From Puteibacter caeruleilacunae (GTDB lineage: Bacteria > Bacteroidota > Bacteroidia > Bacteroidales > Prolixibacteraceae), in assembly GCA_005217565.1 (NCBI GenBank), contig SJCO01000015.1, positions 169,763 through 233,762 on the forward strand: a stretch of DNA of 64,000 nt. The letters run 5' to 3'. The notes under the pieces were generated by a model. It was not told where the DNA came from. It saw nothing but the letters and a program-made list of their open reading frames with translations, and ran no database searches. A program made the position numbers and the translations under genes. Below are positions 7,478 to 15,858 of the stretch, one piece after another. Positions within the stretch are counted from its first letter, which is position 1. Each line of letters starts with the position of its first letter.

Positions 7478-8413
7478 TTAATCTTCTTTTGATCTACTTA
7501 GCTTAATAGCCTTGTACAAGGTAGGAAAATGCCATGAAAGTTTAAAACGGAATGTCTGATATTTATAATCATTGTTACCAGTTTGATACTCCAGGCCGAC
7601 AGACATCTTCTTTCCATTAAACTGTAGTCCAGAACGATACACCAGTGGTTTATTAAAACCAGTCTCTTCATAGGCATGATAACCTGCCATAGATTGATAA
7701 ATCTCCATTTTATTGGAAATCAATCTTATCTCAGCTCCTCCCAAAGGCCCCTCATCCTGACTTACCTCCTCACGATTAGTCTGCCACACATACATTCCAC
7801 ACATTCCACTTAGCTGTAAGCATTTTAATCGATGTGAGTTCAGCTTAATCCTCTTTCCGAGTTGAAACTGGTAATAATGCGCAGGGGCATCGGTATACCT
7901 TGCATGATCCAGTCCTCCTGTGGTGGTTTTATAAGCTCCTACAACCATTAAATCAGGAAGATGCTTCCGATCTTTAAATATCTGAATAGAAGTACCGAAC
8001 CAAAGATCACCATCATCAGTCATGGTACCAGTATCATCATAATAGATCTGTCGCTCATCCCGAATAGCATTTGTCATGCGAAATGTCTCCGAAGGATATC
8101 CCCACACCTGGCAAGAAATAATATCTGCAACAATTGGAAAATCAAGACTCAAGAAACTATTTATTGCTTTATCTCCTTTTCTATAATGTCCATCTGCACC
8201 AATAGTCACAATAATTTGATCACCAACAAGCGCATCTCCGACCTCAGGAACAGGCAAGGCATTCGGCCCCATTTTCCCTGGAGCTAATAGAAGATAACGA
8301 TGCACATGACTACTGTTTTGAGGAATAAAATCATTTGGCCGTTGTGCCACACTTTCATAACACAATAAAACCAGCACTGCAAGTAGTGAAAGAAATGTTA
8401 TTGTTCGTTTCAT
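7478..8413 (-). CDS. Exported hypothetical protein, probably beta-strand-rich envelope protein
   Basis: A 311-residue protein with a signal peptide (MKRTITFLSLLAVLVLLCYESVAQ) and a body rich in alternating strands such as LVYRSGLQFNGKKMSVGLEY and a C-terminal FRFKLSWHF. That suggests an outer-membrane or periplasmic beta structure. No conserved catalytic motif is recognised. It is the first gene of a likely three-gene unit with ppx and the NtrC-type regulator. Confidence 0.5.
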   Translation of the reverse strand: MKRTITFLSLLAVLVLLCYESVAQRPNDFIPQNSSHVHRYLLLAPGKMGPNALPVPEVGDALVGDQIIVTIGADGHYRKGDKAINSFLSLDFPIVADIISCQVWGYPSETFRMTNAIRDERQIYYDDTGTMTDDGDLWFGTSIQIFKDRKHLPDLMVVGAYKTTTGGLDHARYTDAPAHYYQFQLGKRIKLNSHRLKCLQLSGMCGMYVWQTNREEVSQDEGPLGGAEIRLISNKMEIYQSMAGYHAYEETGFNKPLVYRSGLQFNGKKMSVGLEYQTGNNDYKYQTFRFKLSWHFPTLYKAIKLSRSKED

Positions 8414-8483
8414 AAAAGTCAGTTAATGATAGTATTAATATACAAAACTATCATCAACTGGACTTCATATATTGATAGAAATT

Positions 8484-9395
8484 TTAGAACAATCCTTCAA
8501 CCGATAGATAACGTTCTCCGGTATCGTAGTTAAATGTTAGGATTCTTGATCCTTTTGGTAATTCTGATAGCTTTCCAGCAACAGCTGCCAACGATGCTCC
8601 CGAGGAAATACCGATAAACAATCCTTCCTCTTTTGCAGCACGCTGAGCATATTCAAAAGCATCTTCTTTAGTTACCTGTATTGATCCATCCAATAAAGTA
8701 GTGAATAGATTTTGCGGAATAAATCCAGCACCAATCCCCTGAATAGGATGTGGGCCAGGCTCTCCTCCGGCAATAACCGGACTTGCTGCAGGCTCTACCG
8801 CTAATACTTTAAGATCAGGCCATTTTTCTTTAAGTACTTCTGCAACACCGGAAATATGACCTCCTGTACCAACACCAGTTATTAAATAATCAAGTCCTTC
8901 AGGAAAGTCATTCAATATCTCTTGAGCTGTGGTTTTACGGTGCACATCAGGATTGGCATCATTATCGAACTGTGAAGGAATCCAGGCATTATCAATCTCT
9001 TCAGCCAACTCTTCAGCCTTATTTATAGCTCCCTTCATTCCCAATTCTTTAGGCGTAAGCTCAAGCTCAGCACCATGGGCAGTAAGTATTCTTCGGCGCT
9101 CGATAGACATCGACTCAGGCATCACTAAGATTAAACGATATCCCTTAACAGCAGCAACTAAAGCAAGTCCTATTCCTGTATTACCTGACGTAGGCTCAAT
9201 GATAACGCTATTCGGTTTTAAGATTCCTTTGGCTTCAGCATCTTCAACCATTGACAACGCAATACGATCTTTAATACTACCTCCAGGATTAAATTTTTCC
9301 AGCTTTACATACACCTCATAATCTTCAGGATATAACTTATTAATCCTAACATGTGGAGTTCCCCCGATTGTTTCTAAAATACTATTAAGCTTCAT
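8484..9395 (-). CDS. cysK: Cysteine synthase A (O-acetylserine sulfhydrylase)
   Basis: A 303-residue PLP enzyme of fold type II that makes L-cysteine from O-acetylserine and sulfide. The PLP lysine is in [10 protein letters not shown], the substrate loop is [11 protein letters not shown], the phosphate-binding loop is [10 protein letters not shown], and the C-terminal GISSGAS is present. The frame extends upstream to 9452, but that part would start inside the terminator hairpin; the ATG at 9395 gives the conserved N-terminus [17 protein letters not shown]. The 5' region holds a poly-cysteine leader peptide and an intrinsic terminator, so expression is probably controlled by attenuation in response to charged tRNA-Cys. 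Confidence 0.95.
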   Translation of the reverse strand: MKLNSILETIGGTPHVRINKLYPEDYEVYVKLEKFNPGGSIKDRIALSMVEDAEAKGILKPNSVIIEPTSGNTGIGLALVAAVKGYRLILVMPESMSIERRRILTAHGAELELTPKELGMKGAINKAEELAEEIDNAWIPSQFDNDANPDVHRKTTAQEILNDFPEGLDYLITGVGTGGHISGVAEVLKEKWPDLKVLAVEPAASPVIAGGEPGPHPIQGIGAGFIPQNLFTTLLDGSIQVTKEDAFEYAQRAAKEEGLFIGISSGASLAAVAGKLSELPKGSRILTFNYDTGERYLSVEGLF

Positions 9396-9433
9396 ATCAA
9401 TAATGTTTTGGTTAAATATTTTCGTTTGGATAC

Positions 9434-9467
9434 AAAAAAAGCCTTTCTGCATGCAGAAAGGCTTTTT
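9434..9467 (-). terminator. cysK: Intrinsic terminator in the cysK leader (attenuator)
   Basis: On the minus strand a 14-bp stem (AAAAAGCCTTTCTG with CAGAAAGGCTTTTT) and a CATG loop is followed by seven T residues. It lies 39 nt upstream of the cysK start and 32 nt downstream of the leader peptide stop, so it ends transcription before cysK. Its 5' arm (9461-9452) is perfectly complementary over 10 nt to bases 9522-9513 in the leader reading frame, which provides an antiterminator alternative. Confidence 0.9.
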
Positions 9468-9498
9468 GAAATATATGACTTAAAGTTTGTCCTCAAGT

Positions 9499-9564
9499 TT
9501 AGACACGACCTACCTTTCTGCAATCTGAATAAGAGCAGCAACAACAACAATCCGTATATGTCAT
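9499..9564 (-). CDS. Poly-cysteine leader peptide of cysK
   Basis: A 22-codon frame (ATG at 9564-9562, TAA at 9501-9499) encodes a 21-residue peptide. Residues 6-10 are five consecutive cysteines (TGT TGT TGT TGC TGC) and residue 15 is a sixth. It is followed by an intrinsic terminator and then cysK. This is the layout of a classic amino-acid attenuator. Stalling at the cysteine run leaves the 9522-9513 segment free to pair with the terminator arm, whereas translation to the stop masks it. A possible -7 box TATACTTG lies at 9606-9599 on the minus strand, without a clear TTTG partner. It is too short for ordinary gene callers. Confidence 0.85.
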   Translation of the reverse strand: MTYTDCCCCCSYSDCRKVGRV

Positions 9565-9688
9565 TAAAAAGGTATTCATCAATCTTATTTTACTATCACA
9601 AGTATAATGAAATAAATTCTTTAATTCATACTTCAATATCCTTTTTAACGTTAGCGTAACGATTTTGTTTACATACTAACATTAAAAA

Positions 9689-11035
9689 TTAATAATTTTT
9701 ATATCGCAACCATTTAAGAAGCTCTTTCCAACTGGCTTTCTTACCATACATTAAGATTCCTGTACGATAGATTTTACCAGCGACCCAAATCGCTCCAACT
9801 ATTGAAGCCAAAAGTATCGACATACTTAATGCGAGTTCCCATAATGGTACCCCATAAGGAATTCTCGCCATCATTACAATAGGCGATGTCAGTGGTATCA
9901 TTGATCCCCAGAAAGCCAAGGGACCATCAGGATTTCGTACAACCGAGATCATCATCATAAACGAAATGATAATTGGTAACATAATTGGAAACATAAATTG
10001 CTGAGCGTCTTCCTGGGCATCCACTGCAGCTCCAATAGCACCGAAGAATGAGCTATAAAGTAAATATCCACCAATGAAGAAGAAAACAAAAGCACCTATG
10101 ATTAATGGGAAATTGATTCCACTAATTATTTCAAAAACCTCTTGTGCTTTCGCATTGCTAAATTGCTGCATTTGCTCTCCACCCATGGCTGCATTTTGTG
10201 CCATCAGGTTTTGTGCTTCCGCTAAACCGTCACCTCCAGTTGTAAAATACGCTTTAGCCACAAATACCAATCCAACACTTAGGATCACCCACATCACAAT
10301 CTGAGTCAATCCTACAAGTGCAATACCAACAATCTTACCTACTAGAAGCTGAAATGGTTTTACTGAAGAAACAATAACCTCAACAATACGATTCGATTTC
10401 TCTTCCATCACTCCTGCCATCACCATTTGGCCAAACATGATCAGAAACATATAGATCAGGAATCCGGTAATACCTCCAATTATACTAGCTAATCCGGCCG
10501 AACTCTTTTGAGCCTTTCCATCTTCTGAAATCTTTGATGAATTGATTGAAATAGATGTTTTGGTCGATGCTAAACGTTTTTCTAAATCAGGAATGCTCAA
10601 TTCAGTAATTAACTTATCACGCTTCGTCTTTTCCATAATCGACTCCAGCTTATTGCGTATTCCTCGTTCAATATCCATAGTGATTTGACGATCAGAAAAC
10701 AACAAAGCTTCATTAGACGTGTAAATGTTAGCAGGTATTTGCAACAATGCATAGAAGTTATTCTTCTTCAAGTCATTTCTTGTTTCTTCCAGTTTTCCCG
10801 GATCCACATATTGAAATTTCATATAGGAATTATCCTTAAAAGCATCTTGAAACTCACCAGACTGATCAACAACGGCAATGGTCTGAATCTCTTTCTTATC
10901 AACCTTCTCCAATAAAATGGGAACAAAGATAAAAGACACCATGATCAATGGCATTAAAAATGTCAACAGGATAAAACTCTTCTTTTTCACCCTGGTCAAA
11001 TATTCTCTCTGTAATACGATAAAAGTCTTATTCAT
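9689..11035 (-). CDS. ABC-2 type transporter permease (NatB-like)
   Basis: A 448-residue membrane protein of the ABC-2 family. It has one N-terminal helix (KSFILLTFLMPLIMVSFIFVPILL), a long extracytoplasmic domain of about 150 residues, and five or six C-terminal helices starting with IIGGITGFLIYMFLIMFGQM. The motif GVMEEKSNRIVEVIVSSVKPFQLLVGKI is the usual cytoplasmic coupling region of NatB/YhaP-like permeases. It pairs with the ATPase gene 11 bp upstream. The substrate is unknown; relatives export sodium ions or drugs. Confidence 0.88.
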   Translation of the reverse strand: MNKTFIVLQREYLTRVKKKSFILLTFLMPLIMVSFIFVPILLEKVDKKEIQTIAVVDQSGEFQDAFKDNSYMKFQYVDPGKLEETRNDLKKNNFYALLQIPANIYTSNEALLFSDRQITMDIERGIRNKLESIMEKTKRDKLITELSIPDLEKRLASTKTSISINSSKISEDGKAQKSSAGLASIIGGITGFLIYMFLIMFGQMVMAGVMEEKSNRIVEVIVSSVKPFQLLVGKIVGIALVGLTQIVMWVILSVGLVFVAKAYFTTGGDGLAEAQNLMAQNAAMGGEQMQQFSNAKAQEVFEIISGINFPLIIGAFVFFFIGGYLLYSSFFGAIGAAVDAQEDAQQFMFPIMLPIIISFMMMISVVRNPDGPLAFWGSMIPLTSPIVMMARIPYGVPLWELALSMSILLASIVGAIWVAGKIYRTGILMYGKKASWKELLKWLRYKNY

Positions 11036-11046
11036 GATTGTTGTTT

Positions 11047-11970
11047 TTAGTTCTGATTAGCTTCCTTTACTACGCGAATAAATACATCATTCATACTTGG
11101 AATCACCTCGCTAAAAGAGACGATATCCACAGCAGGAGCAATCAAATTAATCATCTCATTGTTTGAAATCTCCAACTGGTGCTTCAACTTAATCGTATTA
11201 TATCTTTTTGCTTCAGCATGATCTAATATCTCAATGTTTCCATTTAGATTTTGTTGCAAAGCGCTTAGTTCTCCTTTAAACTTCACCTCGTAGGTGTTTG
11301 TTCTGAACCGATCACGAATCTCATCTATCTGTCCGTCAAGGATCTTATGCGACTTGTTAATAAGTGCAATATTATCACAAACCTCTTCAACAGAAGCCAT
11401 ATTGTGCGTAGAAAAGATAATTGTGGAACCTTTACTCTTTAACTCAAGAATCTCTTCTTTAAGCATATTGGCGTTAATAGGATCGAATCCACTAAAAGGC
11501 TCATCAAAGATCAACAACTTAGGTTCATGCAATACAGTACAGATAAACTGCACTTTCTGCTGCATTCCCTTCGAAAGTTCCATCACCTTTTTATCCCACC
11601 AAGGTTGAATTTCAAACTTCTCAAACCAATACTTGAGTCGTTTTAAGGCATCTCTTCTCGACAATCCTTTCAATTGAGCAAGATACAAAGCCTGATCACC
11701 AACTTTCATTTTCTTGTACAATCCCCTTTCCTCTGGAAGATAACCAATCTTTTCCACGTCAGAGGCCACAAGCTTCCTTCCTTCAAAAAACAACTCTCCC
11801 GAATCAGGTGCAGTAATCTGATTAATGATACGGATTAATGTTGTTTTTCCTGCCCCATTGGGTCCGAGTAATCCAAAGACACTACCTTCTGAAATGTCAA
11901 TACTTACTCCTGATAATGCCCGATGTGCAGCATAATTCTTTACAATGTTCTTAGCGCTAAATATTGTCAT
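11047..11970 (-). CDS. ABC transporter ATP-binding protein (NatA-like)
   Basis: A 307-residue ATPase with Walker A GPNGAGKTTLIRI, signature LSKGMQQKVQ, Walker B LLIFDEPFSGFDP and the H-loop STHNMASVEEV. A C-terminal domain of about 80 residues, of the type seen in drug and NatA exporters, follows. It drives the permease encoded immediately downstream and probably forms a homodimer with two permease copies. The DUF4162-like C-terminus supports the NatA/YhaQ assignment. Confidence 0.92.
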   Translation of the reverse strand: MTIFSAKNIVKNYAAHRALSGVSIDISEGSVFGLLGPNGAGKTTLIRIINQITAPDSGELFFEGRKLVASDVEKIGYLPEERGLYKKMKVGDQALYLAQLKGLSRRDALKRLKYWFEKFEIQPWWDKKVMELSKGMQQKVQFICTVLHEPKLLIFDEPFSGFDPINANMLKEEILELKSKGSTIIFSTHNMASVEEVCDNIALINKSHKILDGQIDEIRDRFRTNTYEVKFKGELSALQQNLNGNIEILDHAEAKRYNTIKLKHQLEISNNEMINLIAPAVDIVSFSEVIPSMNDVFIRVVKEANQN

Positions 11971-12145
11971 AGATATACGTTGTTCTCCTGTCGTTATAGG
12001 ATGATAGATAAACAGGTTTAAATTACATATTAAATAGCATTAACGAAACTCTCGGATAATTAGTATTACCCGACAGGAAATAATTACAAACAAAAAATAA
12101 TGAGTCAATAATTTAATGTTTAGCAAGTCATATCCATAAAATTAA

Positions 12146-13312
12146 TTAAAAATGATGATGAATACTTTCCTCAATATATGGATGATTCTTAGGATAAAGA
12201 TTCATCTTTGATAATGCATTTAGTACCATAAAAGCAAACAGACCTGTGTATCCAGCAAAGGTTCCGATTTCTAGCCAACCAAAACTGTTCTCATGAACCG
12301 TTCCTGGCATAATTTGAAGATAAAGATCAATATATTGACCAATAATCAGAATTATTATCATTGGTATCAGCACAGGCTTACTTCTTGATGTCTTCCGAGG
12401 CATTAAGATAATAAAAGGAAGAAACCAGTTGATGAATAAATCAACAAAGAAAAGTGTCTTCCAATCTGACTCCCAACGATGTACAAAATACGCAGTCTCT
12501 TCAGGAATATTTCCATACCATATTAGCATAAACTGAGCAAACCAGAAATATCCCCATACGATACACAACATGAACATGTAGCGTGAAAAATCATGCAGAT
12601 GACTATTGTTTAACATCGGGAAGTAACCCACTTTATTCAAAAGAATAACAATAAGCGCAATTATTGCCGATCCATGAAAAAAAGCTGCGATAAAGTTCTT
12701 CAATGCAAACAGGGTACTAAACCAGTGAACATCGATTGACATAATCATATCAACAACAAAGAATGGAAAGGTTAAGGCCAATACAAAAATCGTCACTCTT
12801 GAATAGTATACTGATTTTTCAAAGAAACCTGTTCCTCCTTGCAGGTCCTCCTTTAGGGTCAATTTCTTTAGATATCTGCTTAGTAAAATCCATAATGCAA
12901 AAAACATCACGATTCTTATCATCATAAATGGGATATTCAGGTATGGCAACTTCCAGGCAATGATCTTGTCAGTCTCTGCGATCCCCTCATGAGTCCAGTG
13001 ATAAATGGAGTGCATTCCAAAATACAAAAGGATAAAAAAGACAGCCGCAATTGGCAAATACGCTCCCATAGCATGCGGCACTCGCTTAAATACAGCCGAC
13101 CAACCTGCATTCGCGATGTACTGAATCAGCAAGAAAAACAACGCTCCTATTGATAGAGAAACAAAATAGAAGTTGTTAAGAAGGTAATTCGCCCAGGTCT
13201 TATCTGGATTAATAAGAAATCCAGCTACAAATGTTATTACACCAACTACCATTAATGCAATACACAACATCTTCAATTTGCTTGGGAATACATATTTAAC
13301 ATCCAGATTCAT
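12146..13312 (-). CDS. actF: Alternative Complex III subunit F (NrfD-like quinone-interacting membrane subunit)
   Basis: A 388-residue protein with about ten transmembrane helices, related to ActC and NrfD/PsrC. It is the last gene of the act operon, 40 bp after actE, and is the position-specific partner of ActC. In solved ACIII structures ActC and ActF are the two large membrane subunits; quinol oxidation occurs at the ActC side. The ORF ends with a histidine-rich tail (ESIHHHF). Nothing in the sequence contradicts a complete, functional subunit. Confidence 0.88.
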   Translation of the reverse strand: MNLDVKYVFPSKLKMLCIALMVVGVITFVAGFLINPDKTWANYLLNNFYFVSLSIGALFFLLIQYIANAGWSAVFKRVPHAMGAYLPIAAVFFILLYFGMHSIYHWTHEGIAETDKIIAWKLPYLNIPFMMIRIVMFFALWILLSRYLKKLTLKEDLQGGTGFFEKSVYYSRVTIFVLALTFPFFVVDMIMSIDVHWFSTLFALKNFIAAFFHGSAIIALIVILLNKVGYFPMLNNSHLHDFSRYMFMLCIVWGYFWFAQFMLIWYGNIPEETAYFVHRWESDWKTLFFVDLFINWFLPFIILMPRKTSRSKPVLIPMIIILIIGQYIDLYLQIMPGTVHENSFGWLEIGTFAGYTGLFAFMVLNALSKMNLYPKNHPYIEESIHHHF

Positions 13313-13352
13313 GCTGTCAAGTTTTATTCATTTATACTCACAGAAAACACTC

Positions 13353-13922
13353 TTACTTTTTCACCTGTTGTAATTCAGTCCTGATATAATTCACCACAGC
13401 CCATTCCTCCTCCTCACTCATCATATAACCATGGGCGGCCATAATACCATGCCCCACATTTATTACATGATAAATATCTCCGTCCGGAACATCCGTCATC
13501 TTCACATTGATCAGACTGGCTGGAGGATATGGATACTTTCCATTGGTATATAAATTCCCTTTACCATCGCCCAACGGACCATGACAGTTCATACAGAAAA
13601 TCTCATATTTTACTTTCCCCGTTTCTATAGATTCTTTATTCACTTCAACCGGATTCACTAACTTTTGTCCTGCTAACAATCGATCTTCATCCGTCTTCTT
13701 GTAGGGATATAAATTTACACCGCGAGGTATGGTTCCCTCAACCGGTTGTTGCTGTAGTTTACCATCCTTAGCATTTGGATTAGGATCATAGGTATCGTAA
13801 GCTTCAGAATAATACATATCAGGTGCATAATCCCAGCCACGAGTATTCCTGTTGCGATCACATCCTGCCAGTACTATAGCTATCAAAAGAATCGTTGTCT
13901 TGTATAAATCGTATCTAGTCAT
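13353..13922 (-). CDS. actE: Alternative Complex III subunit E (monoheme cytochrome c lipoprotein)
   Basis: A 189-residue protein with a lipoprotein signal (LLIAIVLAGC) and a cytochrome c domain containing one CMNCH heme motif near residue 110, followed by GPLGDGKG. A downstream methionine in GIMAAHGYMMSEEE may supply the second axial ligand. In ACIII, ActE is a lipid-anchored periplasmic monoheme subunit that passes electrons to the terminal oxidase or a soluble carrier. It lies between actD and actF. Confidence 0.9.
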   Translation of the reverse strand: MTRYDLYKTTILLIAIVLAGCDRNRNTRGWDYAPDMYYSEAYDTYDPNPNAKDGKLQQQPVEGTIPRGVNLYPYKKTDEDRLLAGQKLVNPVEVNKESIETGKVKYEIFCMNCHGPLGDGKGNLYTNGKYPYPPASLINVKMTDVPDGDIYHVINVGHGIMAAHGYMMSEEEEWAVVNYIRTELQQVKK

Positions 13923-13946
13923 GTTTACCGGTTTATAGTCATCGTA

Positions 13947-14456
13947 TTATTTTTCCACAATATCCTCTACTCCATGCCTCTTCAACAAACGATACAGTTC
14001 ATCCTTGTTATCTTTTATATCAGATGCATTAAAAACGATTACGAATTTATCATCGGTTGCTCCTTCATGTATGATCTCCGCTTTTTTCCCTGGAAATATC
14101 TTTGCCCTCGCAGAGAAGAAAAATAGTGTTCCCAGCGTTACAATGAGAATCGTTGCAACTAAGGTGACCACAATGAACGATGGAAAGGCATTAAATGGCT
14201 TACCACCATATATCAGAGGCCAACTAATTACCGCAGCATAATACATAAATCCCAACAATCCCAACACAGCAACAACTCCTAAAGCGAAAGCAGCATGTGT
14301 CATACGTGTCTTATGTCCCATTCCTGTCAGGATCTCATGAATTGGATAAGGAGAATAAACCTCTTCAATTTTATATGAGTTTGCTTTTAGGTCTTCAAAT
14401 GCATCAAGCAAATGTTCCTCATCACCAAAAACGCCTAATAAATACTTATTCTTCAT
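13947..14456 (-). CDS. actD: Alternative Complex III subunit D (DUF3341 protein)
   Basis: A 169-residue protein starting MKNKYLLGVFGDEEHLL, the typical start of the DUF3341 family. It has a small ferredoxin-like cytoplasmic domain split by a hairpin of two transmembrane helices (residues about 55-75 and 95-115). An upstream ATG at 14492 is in frame but adds twelve residues lying inside actC; the ATG at 14456 gives the family N-terminus and an 11-nt overlap with actC. ActD is a structural membrane subunit without cofactors. Confidence 0.88.
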   Translation of the reverse strand: MKNKYLLGVFGDEEHLLDAFEDLKANSYKIEEVYSPYPIHEILTGMGHKTRMTHAAFALGVVAVLGLLGFMYYAAVISWPLIYGGKPFNAFPSFIVVTLVATILIVTLGTLFFFSARAKIFPGKKAEIIHEGATDDKFVIVFNASDIKDNKDELYRLLKRHGVEDIVEK

Positions 14457-15831
14457 GGTTTCGATGTTTACGTTCGTGACTCGGTTTGTCATATTTCGCT
14501 ACGCTCTTCACCTCGTGAATAGCGATCATTGGAATATATCTGAAGAACATTAATACACCTGCTCCGAATAATCCCAATGTTCCTATAAAGAGTAAAATTT
14601 CAATATATGATGGTGAATAACCTGCCCAGGCAGCAGGGAGAAAATCTTTAGCCAACGTGGTTACAACAATATTGAATCGCTCAAACCACATTCCCAGATT
14701 AATGAACAATGAGATAATAAAAACAGCTGTAATATTAGACCTGATCTTCTTCCACCAAAACAATTGAGGAATAAATGCATTACAAATTACCATTGCCCAA
14801 AACTGAAATGCATATTCCCCGAATACACGATTCTTGAAAAACATGTAATACTCGTACTCAGATGCGGAATACCACGCAATGAAAACCTCAGTAAAATAGG
14901 CAGTACCCATGATCAATGATACGAATATCAATACCCGTGTTACTGCATCAACGTGACTATCCGTTATAAAATCATTCATTTTATAAAGCTTTCTGATCAT
15001 AGTCACCAGCGTTAACACCATCGCAAATCCCGAGAAGATAGCCCCAACTACAAAGTATGGAGGAAATATTGTGGTATGCCAGCCAGGCACAACAGATACA
15101 GCAAAGTCGGTAGATACAATCGAGTGTACCGATACCACAAGAACTGCAGCAATTCCACCTAAGATAAAAGCCAGTGCTTCATATCGCAACCATTCCTTAC
15201 TTGAGCCAGTCCACCCAAAAGCAAAGAAACCATAGACTGCTTTTTTAATTTTCGACTTGGTAGTATCACGAATCGTTGCAAAATCAGGCACCATACCAAA
15301 GTACCAAAAACTTGCTGATATAAGAAGGTATGCAGTGATCGCTACAAAGTCCCAGAACAATGGGGAGTTAAAATTTACCCATAATGGCCCCCTGGTATTG
15401 GGATATGGTAGCACAAAAAAGAAGTTCCAAACACGTCCCATGTGAAGTAATGGGAACAATCCGGCACACATTACTGCCACAACTGTCATTGCTTCGGCTG
15501 CTCGGTTAATAGAGGTTCTCCATTTCTGACGAAGTATCAAGAGGAATATAGAGAAAGCTGTTCCTGCATGACCAATACCAATCCACCATACAAAGTTGAT
15601 GATGGCCCAGCCCCAGCCAACAGAATTATTCAATCCCCAGCTTCCAATTCCTTCTGTTACCGTTATATATTTAGCATACAAACCTAGTCCCAGCATAACA
15701 AGACTTATCCCCATTGAAATAAACCACCATCTCGGTGTTTTCGCATCAATAGGTCTTACAATATCCTGCGATATCTGTCCTAAGCTTTTATTGCCTTCTA
15801 TTAGTTTTCCTCTAAACTCCGTATTGTACAT
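14446..15831 (-). CDS. actC: Alternative Complex III subunit C (NrfD/PsrC-like quinol-oxidising membrane subunit)
   Basis: A 461-residue NrfD-family protein with about ten transmembrane helices and the characteristic NSVGWGWAIINFVWWIGIGH and GTAFSIFLLILRQKWR segments near the N-terminus. It is the main membrane subunit of ACIII, where menaquinol is oxidised and electrons move to the FeS domain of ActB. The C-terminal coding end overlaps actD by 11 nt. It starts 27 bp after actB. Confidence 0.93.
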   Translation of the reverse strand: MYNTEFRGKLIEGNKSLGQISQDIVRPIDAKTPRWWFISMGISLVMLGLGLYAKYITVTEGIGSWGLNNSVGWGWAIINFVWWIGIGHAGTAFSIFLLILRQKWRTSINRAAEAMTVVAVMCAGLFPLLHMGRVWNFFFVLPYPNTRGPLWVNFNSPLFWDFVAITAYLLISASFWYFGMVPDFATIRDTTKSKIKKAVYGFFAFGWTGSSKEWLRYEALAFILGGIAAVLVVSVHSIVSTDFAVSVVPGWHTTIFPPYFVVGAIFSGFAMVLTLVTMIRKLYKMNDFITDSHVDAVTRVLIFVSLIMGTAYFTEVFIAWYSASEYEYYMFFKNRVFGEYAFQFWAMVICNAFIPQLFWWKKIRSNITAVFIISLFINLGMWFERFNIVVTTLAKDFLPAAWAGYSPSYIEILLFIGTLGLFGAGVLMFFRYIPMIAIHEVKSVAKYDKPSHERKHRNHEE

Positions 15832-15858
15832 AGCAACAGTTTTAGTTTATTTCACCAA

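Noticed and set aside
9396..9564. SAM or other riboswitch upstream of cysK.
   Set aside because: No riboswitch consensus is seen; the poly-Cys leader and antiterminator pairing explain the terminator.
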